64,000 nt of DNA from Plutella xylostella (taxonomy: Eukaryota > Arthropoda > Insecta > Lepidoptera > Plutellidae): assembly GCF_932276165.1 (NCBI RefSeq), contig NC_064008.1:67001-131000 (forward strand), in the 5' to 3' direction. The translations under genes were made by a program, and so were the position numbers. This document shows, piece by piece, positions 12,703-23,469 of the stretch. The notes under the pieces were generated by a model, which worked only from the letters and a program-made list of their open reading frames with translations, had not been told where the DNA came from and did not search any database. The first letter of the stretch is position 1, and each line of letters starts with the position of its first letter.

Positions 12703-13667
12703 AGGCCTAATTTCACACCATTCGGTTAGGTTAAAAATACCTCGGTTTGGTTACATGTTGGACCGTTAAAGTTAGTGAGTGTCCCACCATGCTAAATCAC
12801 GGGGTTAACTCCCTTGATCGGGTGATAAACTTGATTGCTGCTGTGGGGTTCCGCTAAGACTTGGTTAAGACCGGTAACCAGGCAACGGGTTGTTTACTTG
12901 TCACTCATTCTGTCAAGATTCAAGATGGAAAAATGAACAGAGCCTTTGATAAACAATATACGAATTACATGTTGTGTGACAATTAAAAATGAAGCGAAAT
13001 ACTGTCTGGGTTTTATTGTCAAACCGAGATAAAAGTTTAAATTGAATGTCCTAACCTAACTTGGAACCGCAATATAGAAACACAAATTGATGGCCCTACC
13101 TGGAAATCGAACCCGGGATCCCTGGGTGATGAAGCTGAGCTTCTACCACTAGACCACAGAGGTAGAATCAAGAAGTTAAACCTAATGACTTAATGAGAAC
13201 TATTGAATTAAGTGAAAAATCTTCTAACAAAATATTTTGAAATAAGATCTTACTTAGAAATTGATATGTTATTTCCCGAGAAGTTTCTTTTGCACTGACA
13301 CTCCATCTTGTTCGTTGTATTGTTTTTCAAAGGGCATGGCGTAATAATATTATTTTCAATGACGGATGTCAAAAAACAACCTCGGTAGAAATAGTAACCA
13401 TGGCAACCTCAAAACCAAAAAGTTTGGTTGTTTGAGGTTGTTTGAAATCACAGAGACATAGACAACAAATTTCAATGAATATGACAGAATATTGAGTGAA
13501 GTGTGAGGGAAATGAGTGAATGATACACATAATGCTGGATTTATGAATGGTCTGTTAGATTTTCGTCGTGGGACTCATCCAGTTAACAAGGGTAACAATC
13601 CTTAAACGCGTCGTCAGCAAATCCGTTATTGAGACTGTAACTAACAGAATCATGAGAAACCAGGTCT
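12703..13667. repeat. Direct repeat copy 2 (~0.97 kb)
   Basis: Second copy of 11589-12557 in the same orientation, separated from it by about 145 bp of unrelated sequence. It starts at the same AGGCCTAATTTCAC word. The right end shows a roughly 30-bp deletion relative to copy 1 just before the shared TAGGCACT. The tRNA-like segment lies at about 13091-13165 on the minus strand. Confidence 0.8.
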
Positions 13668-13955
13668 TAGGCACTGTCACTGAATTCTAGATAATAACAT
13701 TATAGAAACTTCAACTAATGAGTGAATTCTGTATTGGTGTCCTCTGCCGGTCCGTGATTGGTCGAGGCACGCGCCCGGCGCGCGGCGGCTAATCGTTTGA
13801 ACACCGAGACCTATTAGCACATCCGATCAGACAGGGTTGACAGTTTGCAAATTTTGATTTACTTGCCAAAGCTTGCTCTAACAATACCTTAAAATGGCAC
13901 CCTGACTTTGCCAAGGAGGCAGTGATACGTGAATGTATTTAAATCTATCTCTCTG

Positions 13956-14131
13956 ACCCCTTAGCATGAATTTTCATCGTGAACGTGACACGTGACGTGA
14001 AATTACTCGATGAATTTTGTAGGGAAATTTAAGTTCTGCTACCGACCGCCAGGGGCGCTGTTCATATTTTCATACAAAATTACTCGATGAATTCTACTTC
14101 ACGTTCACGATGAAAGTTCATACTAAGGGGT
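13956..14131. mobile_element. Small inverted-repeat element (MITE, ~176 bp)
   Basis: The terminal inverted repeat of about 32 bp starts ACCCCTTAGCATGAA on the left and ends TTCATACTAAGGGGT on the right. CTG flanks both sides directly and may be a 3-bp target duplication. Inside, the word AAATTACTCGATGAATT occurs twice in the same orientation. No coding capacity. Confidence 0.7.
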
Positions 14132-14134
14132 CTG

Positions 14135-15800
14135 GTCCGTATTCAAGGATCTTTGACATACCTACTCCATTCAAGAATTCTGCCGACTCATTCATCTGTT
14201 AGTACGACCGAAATTGACTTTATGTACCTTGTTCCTCATAACTTGGTCATCCTCTTCCTCCCTGTCCTGTTTAATGATAATAATGACTTAGATAAGGCTT
14301 AAGCTTAAGCATCTGCAAGCAAGGAGAGCCTGACATCTTACACTGCCCCAGTATTTGCCATTTATGGATTATACAGCTTTGATAATCCATGGTGACAACC
14401 CTGGGGCGCCGCTAAAGGGCAACTAGTACGGGTGAGTACAGCGAGGGGTGAGGTAGTGGGGGGGGGGACAGATACAATAACGATCAAATTAAGTATACAT
14501 CGCCCGCGGCCGCCGGGCGCACTGCGGGGCAGGATGATAGGGACACCGGGTGAGGCGAGGAACACTGTTCACAAAGTGTTCTGGCTATTAAACTATGGTA
14601 AATTCATAGTTTACTACCAAAAAATAATAATTTAATGAGTGTTTAATTCAAAATATGATACATTTACCCGTTTGGAAAAGTTCAACACATTCTTCTGAAG
14701 AAAAATTAATAATTGAAATATACTTTACCTACTGTGTCCCCTGAGTCCACGATGGGCTTCAATCAATGCCAATGTCAGTAAGACTAAATAATATGAAAAT
14801 ATTGTCTGATAGTTAATTCTCTGCTCGCCACTGTACAAGAAGCAGCAAATCACCAATTAGCAACATTATTATTTGACGGCACACACGCGCCCGATCCACC
14901 CCTCCCACACACGCCAAAATAACCCCTAACCCAACTCCCATAAGGCTCATTAGGTATTATAATAACAATTACTAGTAAACTGGTTAATAAAGACAGTAAA
15001 GCAACTATTCCAGCTAAGTTGGATGAAATTGGGCTGTAATTGGATGGGATCAAGGTCGGTAATGGAATGGTAAGTTAAGTTGTTTTTTCAACTTGGGACC
15101 TCCCTCAGTGGATATAGTTGTCATTGGGCACAATCTGAGGGCACAGAATAAAATATTTCACAGAATAGACACCACATTGGATAAAAATGTATTTGATAGA
15201 TATGTCCGTTACCTAAGAAACATGATTTTTCTCTTAAAACCATACTGTCTAAGTAAATCTAAGTATTTCCTTAGACCCGACACATCAAATAATTAATAAT
15301 GTTATTATAATCGGTACTTTACAGCTAAACAATTAAATTGTTTTTTCGTTTTCATCAAAAATGAAGTTAAAAAAACATAGGCCCCATTAAAACACCCTGG
15401 GGCACACCTTTATATTTTCACTTATTCTTTCGCTCCAATTTGTTATTGTGTCGGGTCTGTGCCTGCAGCATGGACCCTCACTCTGGACAGGTCCTGTCTC
15501 AGCGACACAATGGACTGATTTCATTATAGCGACCATTAGCCGCCACGCGCCGACTGTGTCAATAGCAATGCGATGTTTATTGAGAAATATGCCGTTTTCT
15601 TAATTTCACTGGATTCTGTCAACCCTATAAACATACAGTAAGGTACTAAATAATAATTATGTCCTGCTGGTGAAATTTCAATGACAGTGGACAATCAATC
15701 TTGTTATAATCAGGCTGGTATTCAGGCATAGAATTGATGGATAGTTGCTGACTGCACAGTACACGACTAGAGAGAATTAAGTACAATCGTGAACCATAAA
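14135..15800. other. Gene-free stretch
   Basis: A G-run at about 14459-14467 lies in a GC-rich patch (14400-14550). The two overlapping open frames there run antisense to each other with no recognised domain, so I call no gene. Confidence 0.45.
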
Positions 15801-15806
15801 TATTAT

Positions 15807-15907
15807 CATCATCATCAGCCCGCAGTCGTCCACTGCTGGCCTCTCCCAAGCAGCGCCAAAACACTCTGTCCTCGGCCTTACTCATCCAGCCACTACCAGC
15901 CACCTGA
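15807..15907 (-). mobile_element. LINE ORF2 C-terminal fragment
   Basis: The minus strand reads VAGSGWMSKAEDRVFWRCLG and runs into a TGATGATGATAA-type tail (seen as ATTATCATCATCATC on the plus strand). It is the same LINE family as at 9461-9562, inverted. Only the last few dozen codons and the tail survive. Confidence 0.68.
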
Positions 15908-18900
15908 CTCAATTCTTAAATAGGTAGTATTTAAAATTAGTATTACAGGAATAAACCACAAACTGATTTATAAATCTCCGAGCCCCAGAACATGATCTAG
16001 ACAAAAAATATCCCCTCGTAATGAAACCATATGAAAAATGATATCTTATTATCTTATTTATGACGGTATGTAAATGATAAACCCAAAATTAACCGATGAA
16101 ATTCGATAACATCTCCACTTATTAATAAAATTCACTACCAACCAAACACAATAGCCCTCGAAATGAACAGTTATCTAATAACCCATCTTGATACTTTATT
16201 GATAACGTTAATAAATTCTAATACAAAAGATCATCCCTAATACACCCTCTGATAAATATACGCTCAAAATGTAATAACTACCGAAAGAATTGCATTCGAA
16301 AACCTTTCTTTCGTATTTGTCGGTAGACCCAAACTCCTCTGGCACATCTAGTTTAATATAATCAAAATCATATTAGATAGACAGTAAGCCAATATTTTCC
16401 TAATCTCGTCGGTAATAGGGTTGATTTTTTCGTGAGGCTGGTGATTAATAAGATGAGCGTAGTGATCTGTGAGACGGAGTGATTGTGCGCGGCGCGTGAC
16501 GTCACATTGTGCGCACTACAGTACACAAGTACACGGGACACAGTAGCTGACACTGGATAGGAGATCATCATGAACTTTGTTTGGGGCCGAATTCTGTTCA
16601 TAGTTTTTTTTGTTTGATCTGAATATTGTATGAACATTTAAAAGTAGGTACCTACATTATGTGTTTTTTTTAGTTTATACCAAATAGTTGTCTATGTTTT
16701 TCACATAATATTTATGAAAACATACTGCAACAATGTGGACTAATGATGAGATTTTTATTAAATACAATACATTTATAAGGAGTTGGAGTTGCCAATCTGT
16801 TAACATACTTTTAATAGGCTGCTTTTTATCCCGGAATTATCAGCGAAGCTGGCGAAGAAAGCTACTGAGAAATTGTAGTTTATAGGTATTTAGCTTACAA
16901 TGTTTAAGTATTATCATTGGAAGTCCAAACCTATTTTGTCACTATAGTCACAGTGGGTGCAGAATAGGCCTGCTCCTACATCTGATATCGACGAACAAAT
17001 CTTTTGATTGCTCATTTTCTGCCCGAGGGCCCACACTCTGTGAGGGTGACGGAGAGCTCTGATCATGGCAAAAATACGTTTAAAGAATGGGTTTTGATCG
17101 TAGCAGACTTCAATCAGAAACGTTGAAGCAGTCAGCCACGTAATCCATAATTACTTCCTGTTAGTCAGTTACGTTAGATGTTTGTAGTATTTTACCTTTT
17201 GGACTTAGGATTGTAAAATGATAGCCGGTAAGTGAGCTATGGAGTCCATTAGCTAAATATGTAACAAAGCATTAATGTTTGTAAAGTACATCTGAAAAAA
17301 TCTGGTGCATATCAGGGTTAGTAAACTCTGCCTTACGAAAAAACGATCTTTTTTATCCTTGTATAGGGAGGATAAATTAGGACTTAATTGATTACAATAA
17401 AGTCCTAATTCATTCCTCTTTTTAAGCTAAAGTTACCATTCACGAGAATGTTTATTATACGTTGTGCCTTACCTTCGTTCAAAAAAGATTTTTATAATAA
17501 TATGCCTAGATATTCTTTATAACAATGTCTAAAAATTTCATGCAGCCGGGTAACCCCAAAATGTAAGCCAAATGTGACTCAACGCTCCAACACTCACTGA
17601 AAACCAAAAAAGACAACAAACGAATTACGCGAAGCATAAATAGTGATGTGATTGACATCAGCCAGTCGGCCAGGTGCGAAACAATCGAGGAATAGAGAAG
17701 CAAAACAATGTGTTGGCCTCGCTCCAAGCATCTCGTCGATGCGACACCCATCAGTGGGAGTCGAGTAGCGAGACCTTTCGATGTATCGATCTATTTAGTT
17801 GATCTTGTTACTGCGTGATGAAGGGCTTCCCTCGCACTGAATGATTATTATTATTAGACTTTGACGATAGAAGATAGTCAATATTGATTAATGATTGTTT
17901 GCATTTTGATGAGATGAGAGTCATAAAATGATATTTCTCTTAAGGCCTACTGGAAATATTATAACTAACGATAAATGTAAGTAGATAAGTTCGCTGAAAT
18001 AAAGAACAGAGGTAAGAAAAATTTAGATATTCAAACAAAATTATGTAGGTCAATAATTCAATTATTTTTCGTCAGATGTTCCAGGCATTGCATTATTATT
18101 ATACCTCAAGGAGTAAAAAGCTTACAAAATACGAAACACAATAAATGACATAAACATCGTGTTGAACTCTACCAAATAGGATCAACTTCATAATATTTGA
18201 ACTTGTGTTTCTGTGCACGCCTGATGTTGCGAAGTAACGCGGTATTTATAGCAACGGACGGGAGTTCATACGACTGAACGGTAGTCTTCAATGAAATCAA
18301 TTATTATTACAAGACACCGGGTATAAAGTATCAAAATACTAAAACTTCTGAGAAGCTATAACATAATAGTTCTAGCATAGATTAGATATAGAATATAATA
18401 AACGGTTGAATATGCCAAAACAAAACCGGGTCAGTAGTATTCAATAATACCTATCCGTAAACCCCGAAAACACAACTATATAATTACACAGTTGGACAAT
18501 CTTATTCATCAGTTACCTTTACGAAAGATTTTCAAATGATTACCCTGAAAAAGTTAGGTATTTACATAATAAGTTATCGCAACGCCAACACTCGTATTCC
18601 TCGCTATGATGCACCTCGCGCTTCCTTCATCTTCACAGAAATAGGGTTTTCCGAAAACCATTCCCGAGCCGTGTTTACATGTCCACTTATGGGCATCCAC
18701 CTGAACCCCGCAAATAGAACGCGGTCGTTGCACCGAGATGCAGACACGATCAGCTAAAACCCTATGCTATCGCTGAAAAATATTCTACATCCATCGCCGC
18801 TTTTCTTACCAACCATGGGACAGATGGTAATGAAGGAGCACAAATAGATAGTGAAGACAGCGATGTTACAGACTATCCTGAAGCTAATAATAAAGGTATT

Positions 18901-19640
18901 GGTATTCGATTGAGTGCAATGAATGAACGGCTGCAATTTGTAGCAGTGACATTTGCACCTATAGTCATCTGATTAATGCAATTGTAATGAGAGGTAGTAA
19001 ATAGTTTGGCTGATCGCTTTGTGCTAGTAGCCGATAAATTAATTCTTGTTGTGACAATAGTGTCAGGTACTCTTTAGATCAATTGTTTGTTTGTTAAGAA
19101 ATTATAACATTGATGATGTAGTGTTTACAAATGGTTATTTATGATCAGTAATACTTCTAAGGATTAGCTAATCTATGAGACTACTGTAGGTATGATATAA
19201 GATGATAATGATGTAAAGAAGAACTAAAGTTAGTAAATAATTACTTTCATCTACACTACACTTTTACATAATTAAATAAATAACGCAGTATGCCAGATGA
19301 TAAGCAAAAAAATTGTTAATCATAACTGTGCCTCAATTATTTTATAATTGCTTCAACAATGCATTATGAAACTTATCTTAGATCAACAATAAATAATGTC
19401 AAAGAGTGTTACATCCACTGGTCGGTGCATCATGCTGCTAAATCTGCACTGATGGATGGTTGGGCTTAAAATAGATTTCATTGCGCCTACACTAACTACA
19501 GGTGAACCAATCATAAGCAAAGAATTCCAGGCGCGAACTCTCTTTGAGTTCTTTTTACCAGAATTCCGAGACATTTCCTAAAATAGACATGATCCCGAGG
19601 GACTGAAGAAAGTCCTCGCTCCACAATTCTGTCAATCAAT
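15908..19640. other. Gene-free stretch upstream of actin
   Basis: No gene is supported. An imperfect stem-loop lies at about 17367-17420 (arms around TTAGGACTT and AAGTCCTAA). A CRE-type TGACGTCA sits at 16498-16505. Distal actin regulatory elements may lie here, but I cannot identify any. Confidence 0.45.
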
Positions 19641-19739
19641 AACACCATGAAGTAACCAAACATAATATTTCATCCAATTGGATTCGCCGAATCCGGACTC
19701 GATGTTTGATAGCGCGGCGCGGGCTCGCGCATCGCCCGA

Positions 19740-19937
19740 AATGGTTTCGCGGGTGACAGGTCCTGTGGGGTCCGGGGGGTCGGGTACCAGGGTCCCCGCA
19801 GTGCCCAGGAGGTGCCCGCGGCCCCGGCGGGGCTGCAGCAGGGTCCGGCGGGCCGGCTTGCCGCGCGCCATGTATGGGCCGGCGCGCGCCGCGTGTCAGT
19901 ATATAAGCGCGCCGCGGCCCGGAGCGGCGCACTCGCA
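19740..19937 (+). promoter_or_regulatory. Actin core promoter
   Basis: A sharply GC-rich block of about 200 bp stands out in an AT-rich context directly before the actin gene. It holds a TATA element, TATATAAG, at 19900-19907. An initiator-like CGCAGTC with its A at 19937 lies about 30-37 bp further on, which suggests transcription starts near 19931-19937 and a leader of roughly 50-60 nt. A 5'-UTR intron fed by a more distant promoter cannot be excluded, since many insect actin genes have one. Confidence 0.7.
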
Positions 19938-19988
19938 GTCTCGCTGCCGTAGAGTCAACTCCAAAGTTCCAACCCCACACTCTTCAAC

Positions 19989-21119
19989 ATGTGCGACGAC
20001 GACGTAGCCGCCCTCGTAGTGGACAATGGCTCCGGCATGTGCAAGGCCGGTTTCGCCGGCGACGACGCGCCCCGCGCCGTCTTCCCGTCCATCGTCGGTC
20101 GCCCCCGTCACCAGGGAGTGATGGTCGGTATGGGACAGAAGGACTCCTACGTCGGTGACGAGGCCCAGAGCAAGAGAGGTATCCTCACCCTGAAGTACCC
20201 CATCGAGCACGGCATCATCACCAACTGGGATGACATGGAGAAGATCTGGCACCACACCTTCTACAACGAGCTGCGTGTCGCGCCCGAGGAGCACCCCGTG
20301 CTGCTCACCGAGGCCCCCCTCAACCCCAAGGCCAACCGTGAAAAGATGACCCAGATCATGTTTGAGACCTTCAACTCTCCCGCCATGTACGTGGCCATCC
20401 AGGCCGTGCTCTCCCTGTACGCCTCCGGTCGTACCACCGGTATCGTGCTGGACTCCGGAGACGGTGTGTCCCACACCGTGCCCATCTACGAGGGTTACGC
20501 CCTTCCCCACGCCATCCTCCGTCTGGACTTGGCCGGTCGCGACTTGACCGACTACCTCATGAAGATCCTCACCGAGAGGGGATACTCCTTCACCACCACC
20601 GCTGAGAGGGAAATCGTGCGCGACATCAAGGAGAAGCTCTGCTACGTCGCCCTGGACTTCGAGCAGGAGATGGCCACCGCCGCCGCCTCCACCTCCCTGG
20701 AGAAGTCCTACGAGCTTCCCGACGGTCAGGTCATCACCATCGGAAACGAGCGTTTCCGTTGCCCCGAAGCCCTGTTCCAGCCCTCATTCCTGGGTATGGA
20801 ATCTTGCGGCATCCACGAGACCGTGTACAACTCCATCATGAAGTGCGACGTGGACATCCGTAAGGACCTGTACGCCAACACCGTCATGTCCGGAGGTACC
20901 ACCATGTACCCCGGTATCGCCGACAGGATGCAGAAGGAGATCACCGCGCTGGCTCCCTCCACCATCAAGATCAAGATCATCGCTCCCCCTGAGAGGAAAT
21001 ACTCCGTATGGATCGGAGGATCCATCCTGGCCTCTCTGTCCACCTTCCAGCAGATGTGGATCTCCAAGGAGGAGTACGACGAGTCCGGCCCTGGAATCGT
21101 CCACCGCAAGTGCTTCTAA
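19989..21119 (+). CDS. Act: Actin, muscle type
   Basis: A complete 376-residue actin, the full family length, in one uninterrupted ORF. Actin is the filament-forming ATPase of thin filaments and the cytoskeleton. Visible family signatures are the N-terminal acidic MCDDDV, the phosphate-1 loop [17 protein letters not shown] (about residues 12-28), the methylatable-histidine region YPIEHGI, the phosphate-2 loop LDSGDGVSH (about 155-163) and the C-terminal HRKCF. The residue pattern (for example [39 protein letters not shown]) fits the insect muscle clade (Bombyx A1/A2-like), not the cytoplasmic clade; this assignment is from memory of the family. The ATG follows TCTTCAAC directly and is the first after the TATA-proximal leader. 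Third codon positions are strongly C/G-biased, as in highly expressed genes. The reverse-strand frames over it are shadows. Confidence 0.97.
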
Positions 21120-21309
21120 GCGCCGTGAGCGTGCAGTGAGAGTGGTCCGCAGGGACGTGCGTTGTGCCTAGTGATACCTGAGAACTGAACATCTGATGAC
21201 GCCATCTTATTGTATAATGTAATTTATTGTAAAATTTATATAAATTTAATTTCTTTTTTATTTTTATTATACACGAGATCGTTATGGATCTCAACGCCAA
21301 AATGTAATT

Positions 21310-21319
21310 AATAAATAAA
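21310..21319 (+). terminator. Actin polyadenylation signal
   Basis: Two overlapping AATAAA hexamers (21310-21315 and 21314-21319) lie about 190 bp after the actin stop codon in an AT-rich 3' UTR. They are the first canonical signals on this strand after the gene. Confidence 0.6.
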
Positions 21320-21329
21320 CGGTTAATTT

Positions 21330-23228
21330 ATTTATTTTAATTACAATTTATTTCTTTTTATACTTGATTTATGCCTTTTTAATAATAGCGAAATTCCTGA
21401 ACCCCTCTTCCTTCCGATGTATCTCGATGACGTGAGCGTCGATGAGGCCTCGCATGAGGTAATAATAAACGCATGACCCGATATAGAGCAGTCAGTTGAT
21501 CTCGAACCGATAGATGTAGGTCAGACTGGAGCCAAAATTCTTGAGCATCAATAACTTTGAATAGCCAACAGCGAACATGAGAACCATCACAATATCGAAG
21601 ACACGAGGAAAGCAGCGACAGGCGCTAGAAAGTGAAGCATAATTTTAAAATTAGACCAAAGTCCGGCGCCCGCGCACCACCATAAATAGTAAAGACACCA
21701 TCGCGAGCGTTCTCTAATTTTACCGGAATTCCCGTGCGATGTAAACTGAACCTAGAGCATCGACAGCTAGGATTAGATTCCAACGCGCGGTGGATTCCCT
21801 AAATAACACGGAGGGAGGCGGTGAAAAAAGCTTCGGCGGCGCTCTATTAATATTTCCCGACTCCCGGAGAGCGGCGCTCCCTACATGTAGCGTCGGCGCG
21901 TCGCCATCGCCTGCCGCCGCCGCCGCCGCCTGCTGCGTGGGCGCGCGGGGCGGGCCTTGCTGAAGCGTCATCTGGTGTTGTTGGATATTCTTCGCCACGT
22001 GTCCGCTTGCTCGCTGGGAGCGGCCGCGCTATGGACTCGGCTATTTCAAGATCGTGAATTTTGTTCTTGTCGTCTTTCAAGTAAATGGTTGAGTGGTTTG
22101 TTTGTTAGGTTGATTACGAAGAGTTTGTTTCTGAAGCTTGGTTCTGGGTATCGTCATTGGTTGTTTACATGATTCCATTTTTCAGTTTTGTGTTTACCAA
22201 TTGCAACGTCAGGATTTTGCACATCTTAATAGCCTTAGTTACAAAGGTTTTTTTTAAGTTCTTTCACTTTCGGTAAATTTCATATTTCGGTAGGTGAAGT
22301 TTTTGGTTGATTTTCGTCAAGAATTTATTACTTTTTTTTCTTTCAACCCTCTAAAATGTTTGGATTATCTCTATTTAGGTATTATTTATTATATTTTTCT
22401 ACTTAGGTAAGTACCTGCAATTTTTACTTCAAAATCATCCATATCATTCATGCTTTCAATAATTTTACTTCTAACTCCCATGTCAACAACTTTACAGATG
22501 TAATCGAAACAAGATTCGTCAGTGAACGGTCCAACGCAGAAACTATTAAAAGTGTTGGTCAAAAATAGAATGTTGTCTAAGATGTGGTTCAGAGTGGAGT
22601 AATGACACAGATACTGGACGCGAGCTGGTGTTTGATGCCAAAACTAGTAAACGATACCCATTTATTAATAGTCATAATTTTCAGTGCTGCTTTATTTTAA
22701 CAATATGCATTAGGGTCTAATCGGGGTATTTTATCAACAGATATTTCTGATAGATTAATTTACATTATGTAGGTTAAATTGTAATTAAGTACGTCTAAGG
22801 TTATTTTAGTAAAGATTAATTGAAACATTATCGTGGTTGTAATTAAAACCCTTGATTTACTTGATATAATACATAATAGAAATGAAAATATAAGAAATGA
22901 TTCCACAAACATGAAAATATGTATGCCTGTCTAGGTGAAAGAGATAATTGAGAGAATTAAACGAAAACATCAGTTGATGTTTTCGTAAAATAAGTCATCT
23001 TACAGTTCAAAAATAAATGTAAGATGCCTTATGCTAAAGAATGACAACTCTTTAGCCATTGCTATGAAAATATAGTATTTCTAATATATTTTATTTTATT
23101 TTATATAGTATCTCTTAATAACCCTTGCTGAGTATCCAAATCCGTACGGGTAATTGGTCTTCTACATTGATGATATTTCGGACAGACTACAGAGGATGTA
23201 AAAGATGAGCTGATCTCTTCAATCAAAG
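21330..23228. other. Gene-free stretch with GC-rich island
   Basis: At 21840-22040 a CpG- and GCC-rich island includes a short (GCC)n run at about 21911-21930. It may be a promoter or 5' UTR, but no ORF with an ATG and recognisable content follows on either strand. Two successive stem-loops lie at about 22960-23030, one of them the near-palindrome formed by ACGAAAACATCA and TGATGTTTTCGT. Confidence 0.45.
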
Positions 23229-23468
23229 TATTAGAAACTTGTCAACTCTGCCGAAGCAGAGTTTTCAAAAATATGAGTTAGACTCATTTGAGTGTTCCCC
23301 TCCACGGAAATCTTTAGTAAAAGGCGAAAGATTTATACGTTTTGAAGGGAAACCAGAGTAACGACATAACGACTGCTGTCAGTTAATGTACTAAACGTGA
23401 AAATATCTTAATACCGCGATGTAGCTTTAGCGTCAGCAACGCCATCTGTAGTGATTTATAGGAACTTA
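23229..23468 (+). repeat. Dispersed repeat, copy 1 of inverted pair
   Basis: This segment from TTAGAAACTTGT to ATAGGAACTT recurs inverted at 28283-28519. The two share about 120 bp at high identity (through CCCCTCCACGG and CGTTTTGAAGGGAAACC), then a diverged middle, then a common end with ATACCGCGATGTAG and GCCATCTGTAGTG. The left end holds a hairpin formed by AACTCTGCC and GCAGAGTT. The family is unknown and no coding frame is present. Confidence 0.75.
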
Positions 23469-23469
23469 T

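Noticed and set aside
14358..14367. CArG-type box CCATTTATGG upstream of actin
   Set aside because: It is 5.6 kb from the gene, and several such matches are expected by chance in AT-rich DNA of this length.
16498..16505. CRE palindrome TGACGTCA, also at 23731, 55568 and 55993
   Set aside because: Four matches are a little above chance, but two lie in a candidate mobile element and none sits at a recognised promoter, so no regulatory call is made.
19896..20510. Long minus-strand frame (204 codons) across the actin gene
   Set aside because: It is the antisense shadow of a strongly GC3-biased actin coding region; the composition is low-complexity and no family is recognisable.
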